From Geobacter sp. (GTDB taxonomy: Bacteria; Desulfobacterota; Desulfuromonadia; Geobacterales; Pseudopelobacteraceae), in NCBI GenBank assembly GCA_009684515.1, contig WKKS01000002.1, forward strand, positions 310,001 through 374,000: 64,000 nucleotides of DNA, read 5' to 3'. Below are positions 52,509 through 60,230 of this stretch, in pieces (the stretch's first letter is position 1; each line of letters begins with the position of its first letter). Under the pieces are notes generated by a model. The model was not told the DNA's origin. It saw nothing but the letters and a program-made list of their open reading frames with translations, and searched no databases. A program made the translations under genes and the position numbers.

Positions 52509-54267
52509 CTTTATCCCGACCGTACTCTTCGACTCGTTCGGCGGCAGCGATTTCGGCTCATCCTGGCGCTTCTCGGGCTACGCCGGAATTGTAGAAGCCG
52601 GAACGGCGGAAGAAGTCACCGGCGCTATGGCTGCACTCCAGACGGCGGTGGACTCCGGACTTTATGCGGCAGGATTTGTCAGCTACGAAGCGGCCGCCGC
52701 GCTCAATCCGGATCTCCGCTCGCTCCCCGCTCTGGAAGGTTTGCCGCTGGTCTGGTTCGCTCTTTTTCGCGAGAGGCATAACGTGCTTTCCGGCGCCGGT
52801 TTGCCGGAAGATACGGTAACCGGAGTCCAGCTCCAGCAATCGAAACCGATAGAAAAGTATCGCGCCGACATCGACCGGATCCACGAATATATCGCTGCCG
52901 GCGACTGCTACCAGATCAATCACACCTTTCAGATGGGGGGCAGTTTCTCCGGCGATCCGCTGGCGTTGTATGCCCATCTCGGGCGGGGACAACGGGCACC
53001 GTTCTGCGCCTGCCTGAATACCAGCCGCTTCACGATTATCTCCGCCTCGCCGGAGCTGTTTTTCAGCTTCAGGGATGGAGTCATAACGACCCGCCCGATG
53101 AAGGGGACCGCCCGGCGCGGCCGGACCGCGGCCGATGATCGTGAAATTGTCCGTCAATTGCGCCAGGACCCCAAGGAACGGGCCGAGAACCTGATGATCG
53201 TCGATCTGCTCCGCAACGATTTGGGAGTTGTGGCGCAAACCGGCAGTGTCAAAGTAGAGTCGCTCTTTGAGGTTGAGAGCTACCCGACTGTCCACCAGAT
53301 GACCTCCACCGTAACAGCCCGGGCCAGAACCGGAATCGGCTGGCTGGATATTTTCCGGGCGCTTTTCCCCTGCGGTTCGATCACCGGCGCCCCAAAACGG
53401 CGCAGCATGGAGATTATCGCCGGGCTGGAGGGAAAACCGCGCGGTGTTTACTGCGGAGCGATCGGCTGCATTGCGCCGGGAGGTGATGCACTCTTCTCAG
53501 TGGCCATCCGGACCCCGCTTCTTGATCATCAGAGCGGGCGTTTGTCCCTGGGGGTCGGCAGCGGCATAACCTGGGATTCGTCGGCAGAAAGTGAATTCGC
53601 CGAATGCCTGAATAAAGGTGCTTTTATTAACAAAGGAAAGCCCGATTTTCAACTGATCGAATCGCTGCGCTGCCAGAACGGCGCCTGCACCTTGCTGGAG
53701 AGACATCTGATGCGGCTGGAGGCATCGGCGGAATATTTCGGATTTGCCTTTGATCTGGATGAAACCCGGCAATTGATAAACGATCATGCCGCCCGCTTAT
53801 CTGGAGTACACAAGCTCCGGCTCCTGCTTTCCGATGACGGTGCGTTGCAGATTTCCTCCGAAGCATTGCAGGAAGCGGATTCCGCATTGCGTGTAGCCTT
53901 CTCGCCAGTCAGAGTTGATTCAGAGGATATCTTCCGCTACCACAAAAGCAGCCGCCGCGAATTGCTGGACAAGGCCCGCACAAACTGCCCGGCTTGCGAC
54001 GAAGTGCTTTTTCTGAACGAGCGTGGCGAAGTGACCGAAGGCAGCTACCATACGCTGGTCATAAAGCTGGATGGAGTTTTGCTGACTCCGCCGCTCGACA
54101 GCGGTCTGCTGCCGGGGGTCTTGCGGGAAGAGTCGCTGGCAAATGGGGACATTTCTGAAAAGGTGCTGTACCCTGAGCAACTGCTGCAGGCGGAAGAGTT
54201 GTGGCTGATCAATTCTGTGCGCGGCTGGCGCCGGGCACAGCTTGTACAAGGAGAGTTCTTAACATGA
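52501..54267 (+). CDS. pabB: Aminodeoxychorismate synthase I / lyase fusion (PabB-PabC)
   Basis: 588 residues that convert chorismate to 4-aminobenzoate for folate. The first two thirds are PabB: FTIISASPELFFSF, TRPMKGTARRGRTAADDREI and GSITGAPKRRSMEIIAGLEG. Residues about 385-588 form a PabC-like lyase (class IV aminotransferase fold; NERGEVTEGSYHTLVIKLDG, PPLDSGLLPGVLREE). Such PabBC fusions are well known. It overlaps the pump end and the TolC start, so three unrelated functions share one transcript. Confidence 0.92.
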   Translation: MPDFIPTVLFDSFGGSDFGSSWRFSGYAGIVEAGTAEEVTGAMAALQTAVDSGLYAAGFVSYEAAAALNPDLRSLPALEGLPLVWFALFRERHNVLSGAGLPEDTVTGVQLQQSKPIEKYRADIDRIHEYIAAGDCYQINHTFQMGGSFSGDPLALYAHLGRGQRAPFCACLNTSRFTIISASPELFFSFRDGVITTRPMKGTARRGRTAADDREIVRQLRQDPKERAENLMIVDLLRNDLGVVAQTGSVKVESLFEVESYPTVHQMTSTVTARARTGIGWLDIFRALFPCGSITGAPKRRSMEIIAGLEGKPRGVYCGAIGCIAPGGDALFSVAIRTPLLDHQSGRLSLGVGSGITWDSSAESEFAECLNKGAFINKGKPDFQLIESLRCQNGACTLLERHLMRLEASAEYFGFAFDLDETRQLINDHAARLSGVHKLRLLLSDDGALQISSEALQEADSALRVAFSPVRVDSEDIFRYHKSSRRELLDKARTNCPACDEVLFLNERGEVTEGSYHTLVIKLDGVLLTPPLDSGLLPGVLREESLANGDISEKVLYPEQLLQAEELWLINSVRGWRRAQLVQGEFLT

Positions 54268-55565
54268 AATTTATCACCCTGGCAGTTCTGGCGATAACAA
54301 TTTTATCTGGTAACCGAGCAGAGGCCCGCACGCTGAACCTGGAGCAAGCCATCTCGATTGCGATGGAGAAGAATCACGATATCGAAAAGGCCCGTGAGTA
54401 CGCCAAATACGTCCAGGGGAGATATCTGGAGGAACGCTCGGCGGCCCTGCCGCAGCTCTCCCTGAACGCCTCGGGCGCCCTGTCGCAGGATCAGAGCCAG
54501 AAAGCGCAGCTCGGGTCAGCCCCGCACCAATACAGCGGTTTGATAGATGTGACTGTTTCCCAGCCGCTTTACACCTGGGGCAAGGTCAACGCCGCCATCC
54601 GCGCCGCGGAATTCGGACTTCAAACAGCCGACCAGCAGCTGCGCCTGTATCGCCAGGCCGCTTTTCGCGACGTAACGGCAGCTTATTACGATGTGCTGCT
54701 GACGCGCGAACTGCACCGTCTGGCGGTGGAAAACCAGCGCCAGAAGGCTCGCCACCTGGAAGAGGCCAAGCGTAAATTTGCGGCCGGTGTTGCGACCGAT
54801 TACGATGTCCTGGCGGCCGAGGTAACGGCAGAGAATGCCCGTCCCGAAGCCATCCGCAGCCAGCACGCCATCCGCACTGCAAAAGAGCGGCTGCGCTTTT
54901 TACTGGCTCTGAAGGAGGAAGATATTCAGGTTGCCGGAACATTGGAAATGCCGACTGCAGACCGCCCGGCGCCAATAACCTACGAGGAGGCTTTTCTCTC
55001 CGCCCAAAAGCATCGCCCGGAGCTGGCCGACCTGAAGCTGAGAATCAGCGTCTATGACGAACTAATCACAATTGCCAATGCCGAAAACAAACCACGGCTG
55101 GACCTCAAAGGGGGAGCGGGCTGGCGTTGGTCCATCCTGGATGATCCCGGGCCCAGACGGGATGCCGACGGGCCGGCCTGGAACGTGGGCGTTTACCTGA
55201 CCTTCCCTTTCTTCGACGGCTTCAAGAGCAGCGGCAAGGTTGCCCAGGCCAGGAGTGATCTCCGGACCAAACAGATCGAGCAGTTCAAGTTGCTTGATTC
55301 AATCGCCCTGGAGGTGCGCGAGGCCGGATTTGCACTTCAGGAAGCCGCCGAAATTTACGAGGCGGTCTCCGGTACGGTCAGGCAGGCCGAACGACTTGTA
55401 CAGATGGCGGAAAAGGGGTATGAGTATGGAGTAAAGATTCGGCTGGAGGTTGAGGATGCCCAGCTGAACCTGCTCCAGGCCAAGAGCAATCTGGCCAAAG
55501 CGCAGCGCGACTACCGCGTGGCGCGGGTTAATTATGCCTGGACAACCGGGATTGCGGGAGAATAG
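54264..55565 (+). CDS. TolC-family outer-membrane efflux channel
   Basis: 433 residues. The ATG at 54264 (MKFITLAVLAITILSGNRAE) follows AAGGAGAG and overlaps the pabB stop (ATGA). A signal peptide ends near AEA. Two repeats of the OEP family follow, marked by LNLEQAISIAMEKNHDIEKA, LPQLSLNASGALSQDQSQKA and the second-repeat SAQKHRPELADLKL, with long helical segments. It forms the outer-membrane duct for the RND pump and adaptor encoded in the same operon, completing the three-part system. Confidence 0.93.
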   Translation: MKFITLAVLAITILSGNRAEARTLNLEQAISIAMEKNHDIEKAREYAKYVQGRYLEERSAALPQLSLNASGALSQDQSQKAQLGSAPHQYSGLIDVTVSQPLYTWGKVNAAIRAAEFGLQTADQQLRLYRQAAFRDVTAAYYDVLLTRELHRLAVENQRQKARHLEEAKRKFAAGVATDYDVLAAEVTAENARPEAIRSQHAIRTAKERLRFLLALKEEDIQVAGTLEMPTADRPAPITYEEAFLSAQKHRPELADLKLRISVYDELITIANAENKPRLDLKGGAGWRWSILDDPGPRRDADGPAWNVGVYLTFPFFDGFKSSGKVAQARSDLRTKQIEQFKLLDSIALEVREAGFALQEAAEIYEAVSGTVRQAERLVQMAEKGYEYGVKIRLEVEDAQLNLLQAKSNLAKAQRDYRVARVNYAWTTGIAGE

Positions 55566-55577
55566 GAACCGCCTGAC

Positions 55578-56357
55578 ATGATTGCTACTCCACTGGAATT
55601 CATCGGCAACAAAATCATCTATGCCTTGCGGATTGTCGGCGAGGTACTGACGCTGTTGTGGAGAATTGTCGTTTCATTGCGGGAAGTCCCCCGCAATCTG
55701 CCGGCAATCTTCGCCCAGGCCGCCATCATCGGTTACGAAACCGTTCCGGTGGCCTCGGTCATGGCTTTCTTTGTCGGCATGGTCCTGGCGCTTCAAACCG
55801 GGATGGAACTGGCCAAATACGGCACGCAGGACATTATCGGCAGTGTCGTCGGTTTTTCAATGGTGCGGGAACTGGGGCCGGTCATGACCAGTTTTCTGGT
55901 GGCGGGACGCGCCGGCAGCGCCATGGCGGCTGAAATCGGCGTCATGAAGGTCTACGAGGAAATCGACGCCCTCAGAACGATGGACATCGACCCGGTCCGT
56001 TATCTGGCCATGCCGCGCCTGATTGCGGGGCTGATCTGTGTACCGCTCCTGACAATTTACGCCGACTGCATCGGCATAGCCGGAGGGGCCATCATCAGCC
56101 ACCTGCATCCGCGGCTGTTCATATCCTACGGCACCTACACCGATTCGCTCCGCATGGCGCTCAAACCGTCTGAGATCGCGGTCGGCCTCACAAAATCCTT
56201 TGTTTTCGGCGGAATCATCTCGCTGATCTCATGTTATGTCGGCTTCAACACCTCAGGCGGCGCCAGGGGAATCGGCATCTCGACCACCCGCTCGGTCGTG
56301 CTGTCATTTATGCTGATTCTGGTGGCGGATTACTTCCTGACCAGAGTACTGATGTAG
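55578..56357 (+). CDS. mlaE: MlaE-family lipid ABC transporter permease
   Basis: 259 residues with about five membrane helices. Conserved blocks include VPVASVMAFFVGMVLALQTG, FSMVRELGPVMTSFLVAGRA and GSAMAAEIGVMKVYEEIDAL, typical of the MlaE permease for phospholipid transport between membranes. No MlaF (ATPase) or MlaD gene follows in the window, so it is separated from its partners. It begins 12 bases after the TolC-like gene. The 134 bases after it show no terminator. Confidence 0.93.
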   Translation: MIATPLEFIGNKIIYALRIVGEVLTLLWRIVVSLREVPRNLPAIFAQAAIIGYETVPVASVMAFFVGMVLALQTGMELAKYGTQDIIGSVVGFSMVRELGPVMTSFLVAGRAGSAMAAEIGVMKVYEEIDALRTMDIDPVRYLAMPRLIAGLICVPLLTIYADCIGIAGGAIISHLHPRLFISYGTYTDSLRMALKPSEIAVGLTKSFVFGGIISLISCYVGFNTSGGARGIGISTTRSVVLSFMLILVADYFLTRVLM

Positions 56358-56491
56358 GATACTTCCAGATTACCCCATCCCTACATTCGATAGTTGCCGG
56401 ATTGCTCACTCAGGAAATACAACCTTGCAGAAAAGCTGGCAGATCATGTATTCTTACCCATTACCCCCGATCAAAATGAGAGGTTTTTTAT

Positions 56492-57886
56492 ATGCTGGAT
56501 AACAGGCTGATCAGCAAACTGACAGCAATAGTCGGCCCTGACAACGTCACCAACAGCAAGCAGGATATGATCTGTTACGGCTACGACGCCACCCAGATGG
56601 AGTTCCTGCCGGATGCGGTCGTGCATCCGGCCAATGCCGAAGAGGTTTCGGCGGTTCTCAAACTGGCCAACAGCGAAGGTTTCCCGGTTTTTCCACGTGG
56701 CGCCGGAAGCGGTTTTACCGGTGGAGCGCTGCCGAAAGCGGGCGGAGTAGTGCTGGTGACGACCCGCATGAACCGTATTCTGCGGATTGATACCGAAAAC
56801 CTGATTGCCGAGGTCGAGCCGGGGGTTGTTACCGAACAGTTTCAACTGGCGGTCGAAAAACTCGGTTTGTTCTACCCACCCGATCCGGCTTCGCTCAAAT
56901 TTTCGACTTTGGGTGGCAATGTGGCCGAAAACGCCGGTGGACCGCGCTGCGTCAAGTACGGCGTTACCCGCGATTTCGTGATGGGGCTGGAAGTGGTGCT
57001 GCCGACCGGAGAGATCATTCGCACTGGCGGCGAAACCTACAAGGCGGTGGTCGGCTATGATATGACCCGCCTGCTCTGCGGCAGCGAAGGGACCCTGGGA
57101 GTCATGACCAAGATCATTTTCAAGCTGCTGCCGTACCCGGATGCCAAAAAAACAATGCTGACCATATTCGATTCGATCGACGGAGCGGCCAAGGCGGTCT
57201 CCACGATTATCGGCAACAAGATCATCCCGACCACGCTGGAATTCATGGATTATGCCACCCTGCAATGCGTGGAGAAGCGTTTCAGCCTCGGAATTCCACC
57301 GGAAGGGCGCGCTGTATTGCTGATCGAAGTGGATGGTGACCGTGACCTGATCGAAAAGCAGGCCGCCAGGATTCACGAGCTGATTACGCCGCTGGGACTG
57401 GTTCAGTTCAGGGCGGCCAGGGATGCGGCCGAATCGGAGGAACTCTGGCGGGTGCGCCGTCTGGTATCACCATCACTGCGGGATATCAACCCGACCAAGT
57501 ACAATGAGGATATCGTCGTGCCGCGCAGCAAAGTGCCGGATGTGATCCGTGCGATAGAAAAGATCCAGCAGAAATACGACATCCCGATCGTCAACTTCGG
57601 TCATGCCGGAGATGGCAATATTCATGTCAACATCATGATTGACAAAGCGGTTCCCGGCATGGATGAAAAGGCGCACGAAGCGATTCGCGATGTCTTCCAG
57701 GCGGCACTCGACTTAAACGGCACCATGTCGGGCGAACATGGGGTCGGACTTTCCAAGGCGCCCTACATCGAACTGGAATTGTCACCACAGCAGATCGGGG
57801 CGATGAAAGCCATCAAAGCCGCCCTCGATCCGAATAATATCATGAATCCCGGCAAAATGTTCCCATGGGGAGAAGACAAGATATGA
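56492..57886 (+). CDS. FAD-linked oxidase, GlcD-like
   Basis: 464 residues. The FAD-binding loop reads FPRGAGSGFTGGALPKAGGV near residue 70. The C-terminal half has NFGHAGDGNIHVNIM and the end GEHGVGLSKAPYIELELSPQ, as in glycolate oxidase GlcD and D-lactate dehydrogenases. The enzyme passes electrons from an alpha-hydroxy acid to a membrane acceptor. A second, iron-sulphur subunit (GlcF) is not in the window, so the substrate is open (glycolate, D-lactate or other). GAGAGG precedes the ATG by eight bases. Confidence 0.9.
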   Translation: MLDNRLISKLTAIVGPDNVTNSKQDMICYGYDATQMEFLPDAVVHPANAEEVSAVLKLANSEGFPVFPRGAGSGFTGGALPKAGGVVLVTTRMNRILRIDTENLIAEVEPGVVTEQFQLAVEKLGLFYPPDPASLKFSTLGGNVAENAGGPRCVKYGVTRDFVMGLEVVLPTGEIIRTGGETYKAVVGYDMTRLLCGSEGTLGVMTKIIFKLLPYPDAKKTMLTIFDSIDGAAKAVSTIIGNKIIPTTLEFMDYATLQCVEKRFSLGIPPEGRAVLLIEVDGDRDLIEKQAARIHELITPLGLVQFRAARDAAESEELWRVRRLVSPSLRDINPTKYNEDIVVPRSKVPDVIRAIEKIQQKYDIPIVNFGHAGDGNIHVNIMIDKAVPGMDEKAHEAIRDVFQAALDLNGTMSGEHGVGLSKAPYIELELSPQQIGAMKAIKAALDPNNIMNPGKMFPWGEDKI

Positions 57887-58191
57887 CGCACGATCCGAAC
57901 AAAGAAATCCAGGAATCATCGCTGATCGGCCGGATTCTGTCGATGGAGGCACTGCTGCTGCTGATGGGGATCGCATCACTGGCATACGGCATAATCAACG
58001 GCGCGACCATGAATATTTTCTGGGGCATTGTTATAATCCCCGGCGTGTTTCTGCTTCACAAGATCCGCAAGAAAGACTGGACTAAACATTGGCAGGAGAT
58101 GGAAGCCGAGCATAAGGCGATTCAGGATTACGAAGATCGCAAAAGGAACTCGCGGCCTATCCAGAAGGACAATCAAGATGACAAACAATAA
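57883..58191 (+). CDS. Small two-helix membrane protein
   Basis: 102 residues. The ATG at 57883 overlaps the oxidase stop (ATGA). Two membrane helices (ALLLLMGIASLAYGIIN and NIFWGIVIIPGVFLLHKI) are followed by a charged cytoplasmic tail (KKDWTKHWQEMEAEHKAIQD). No family recognised. Coupling to the preceding oxidase suggests a membrane role with it, but that is only positional. It overlaps the start of the maf gene by 14 bases. Confidence 0.65.
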   Translation: MTHDPNKEIQESSLIGRILSMEALLLLMGIASLAYGIINGATMNIFWGIVIIPGVFLLHKIRKKDWTKHWQEMEAEHKAIQDYEDRKRNSRPIQKDNQDDKQ

Positions 58192-58765
58192 TCATGGATC
58201 AATAGTCCTGGCCTCCGCTTCGCCGCGCAGAACGGAGCTGATGACCCTGGCCGGCTTGCAGTTCACTGTTGTGCCGGCCGATATCTGCGAGGATGTTCTG
58301 CCGGGTGAGACGCCTGCCGATCACGTCATGCGTCTTTCACGGGAAAAAGCCGATGCGGTCGCAGCCACCACAGATGGGCGCTTTTTTATCGGAGCCGATA
58401 CGGTTGTTGTGCTGGATGACGCCATCCTTGGCAAACCGGCGGATAATGCGGATGCATTCAGAATGCTTTCGTCCCTGTCGGACAGAAATCACGAAGTAGT
58501 GACCGGTTTCACTGTGTTCGACAAAATCAGCTGCATACATGTCAGCCGCAGCGTCACCACCGAAGTGACTTTCAAGGCGCTGGAAGAACGCGAGATCAAT
58601 GCCTATATCGCTTCCGGCTGCCCGATGGACAAAGCCGGCGCCTACGCCATCCAGGGCGGGGCGGTACACTTCGTCCGCTCCATCAACGGCTCCTATACCA
58701 ACGTGATCGGCCTGCCGATGACCGAACTGTATGAAGTGCTGCAAGCCATGCAGGCGCTGGGCTGA
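58178..58765 (+). CDS. maf: Maf-family nucleotide pyrophosphatase
   Basis: 195 residues. Maf enzymes hydrolyse non-canonical or canonical nucleoside triphosphates to monophosphates. The N-terminal ASASPRRTELMTLAGL is diagnostic, followed by FIGADTVVVLDDAILGKPAD and GAYAIQGGAVHFVRSINGSY. The start ATG is internal to the end of the small membrane gene. It ends 13 bases before yggS. Confidence 0.95.
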   Translation: MTNNNHGSIVLASASPRRTELMTLAGLQFTVVPADICEDVLPGETPADHVMRLSREKADAVAATTDGRFFIGADTVVVLDDAILGKPADNADAFRMLSSLSDRNHEVVTGFTVFDKISCIHVSRSVTTEVTFKALEEREINAYIASGCPMDKAGAYAIQGGAVHFVRSINGSYTNVIGLPMTELYEVLQAMQALG

Positions 58766-58778
58766 GCGGGAAACCAAT

Positions 58779-59462
58779 ATGTCAATCTCTCTGAACCTGG
58801 CAGATATCAGGCAGCGCATCCGGACCGCGGCCGAAAAGGCAGGCCGGGAGCCTTCCTCCGTCCGTCTGGTGGCAGTTTCCAAAACCCGCCCGGCGGCAGA
58901 TATCGTGGAGGCTTTCCAGGCCGGCCAGACCGTGTTCGGAGAGAATTATATTCAGGAACTTGCCGCCAAGCTGGACCAGCTGCAGGAAGCGGTGGAGTGG
59001 CATGTGATTGGCAACCTGCAAAGTAACAAAGTCAAATACATTGCCGGCCGGGTGGCGCTGATCCATTCCGTTGACCGGCTTTCTCTGGCCGAGGAAATCA
59101 GCCGCCAGTGGGGCAAGCTGGGTAAAATCTGTGATGTGCTGATTCAGGTCAATATATCCGGCGAGTCAAGCAAGTCGGGGACAACCGAGGAAGGGGCATT
59201 GCAGTTAGTGAGGGAGTGCGCCCAGCTGCCGAATATCAGGGTCAAAGGGTTGATGACGATGCCGCCCTTCTTCGATGATCCGGAGGCTGCCCGCCCCTAT
59301 TTTGCAGAGCTGTTCCGGCTCTCCCGCACGATCGACGCGGCCGGGATACCGGCTGTTGAGATGCGGGAGCTTTCAATGGGGATGTCGGGGGATTTTGAGG
59401 CCGCCATTCAGGAAGGCGCCACGCTGGTGCGGGTCGGCACAGCCATCTTCGGAGAAAGATAG
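58779..59462 (+). CDS. yggS: YggS-family pyridoxal phosphate homeostasis protein
   Basis: 227 residues. The PLP-binding lysine lies in RLVAVSKTRP near residue 35; other blocks are TVFGENYIQELAAK, EWHVIGNLQSNKVKYI and ELSMGMSGDFEAAIQEGATL. The protein is an alanine-racemase-like barrel without strong enzyme activity that balances free PLP. The start is placed at the ATG at 58779 because the added upstream residues of a longer frame lie within the maf gene and look unrelated. Last gene of the plus-strand run; it converges with the futalosine-hydrolase-like gene three bases later. Confidence 0.94.
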   Translation: MSISLNLADIRQRIRTAAEKAGREPSSVRLVAVSKTRPAADIVEAFQAGQTVFGENYIQELAAKLDQLQEAVEWHVIGNLQSNKVKYIAGRVALIHSVDRLSLAEEISRQWGKLGKICDVLIQVNISGESSKSGTTEEGALQLVRECAQLPNIRVKGLMTMPPFFDDPEAARPYFAELFRLSRTIDAAGIPAVEMRELSMGMSGDFEAAIQEGATLVRVGTAIFGER

Positions 59463-59465
59463 GCT

Positions 59466-60230
59466 CTACATCTCCGGGACCGCCATAGGGAAGGGGGCCG
59501 TATCGGGTCGATCCATTTCTTCGATATATTTCAGCACGAAACGCTGGGCGACTTCAACGGCCCGCGGGATTTCCCATTTATTCATATCACGTTCTTCCAC
59601 CAGATTACTGATTCCGCGAATTTCCAGGCAATCCAGACCATAACGCAGGCAGACTTGCGCCACAGCGGCACCTTCCATGTTTTCGGCAATTACATTCCAG
59701 CGCCGTGACAACTCTTTGCCGCGCTCCAGGGTTCCGCTGCAGGTGGAAACCGTGGCAAAACGCCCCCGCATCAGAAATACTCCGTAGTAATCGGCCAGCT
59801 GCATGGCCTTCTCCGAGGCATGTTTTGAGAGCGGCAACGTATTGAAATAGTGCCGCCCACCCAGGTCAAGCGCCGGGAGCGACATATAACGCAGGTCTTG
59901 CCATCCCTCCTCGACAAGAACGCCTTCATCCGCCAGCAGTTCGTCACTGGCCACAACCAGGTCGCCGATCGAAAGGCCGCTGCCGATGTAAGCTCCCGCA
60001 CAGCCGATGTTTATGACCAGCTGCGGACGCTGGCGTTCGAGCATGACCGCCGTCGCCGTGGCGGCATTTATTTTACCGGCGCCACCGACACAGATCGTAA
60101 TGCGGATATTTCCAAGCTGCCCTTCGACATACTCAAAAGCGCCTGATTTGAATCTGACCGGCTGCGACAGGGCCTTTTCCAGCACCTGTGTCTCCTGCGG
60201 AACTGCTGCTATGATCAGGAGTGATTTCAT
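59466..60230 (-). CDS. mqnB: Futalosine hydrolase-like nucleosidase (MqnB)
   Basis: 254 residues of the nucleoside phosphorylase/MTA-SAH nucleosidase fold. Blocks: VGGAGKINAATATAVMLERQ, NIGCAGAYIGSGLSIGDLVV and NMEGAAVAQVCLRYGLDCLE, then IRGISNLVEERDMNKWEIPR, a run I associate with futalosine hydrolase of the alternative menaquinone pathway. The ATG at 60230 overlaps the previous stop (ATGA). A general MTA/SAH nucleosidase is the alternative, but the ISNLV-W-I pattern favours MqnB. No other mqn genes are in the window. Confidence 0.8.
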   Translation of the reverse strand: MKSLLIIAAVPQETQVLEKALSQPVRFKSGAFEYVEGQLGNIRITICVGGAGKINAATATAVMLERQRPQLVINIGCAGAYIGSGLSIGDLVVASDELLADEGVLVEEGWQDLRYMSLPALDLGGRHYFNTLPLSKHASEKAMQLADYYGVFLMRGRFATVSTCSGTLERGKELSRRWNVIAENMEGAAVAQVCLRYGLDCLEIRGISNLVEERDMNKWEIPRAVEVAQRFVLKYIEEMDRPDTAPFPMAVPEM

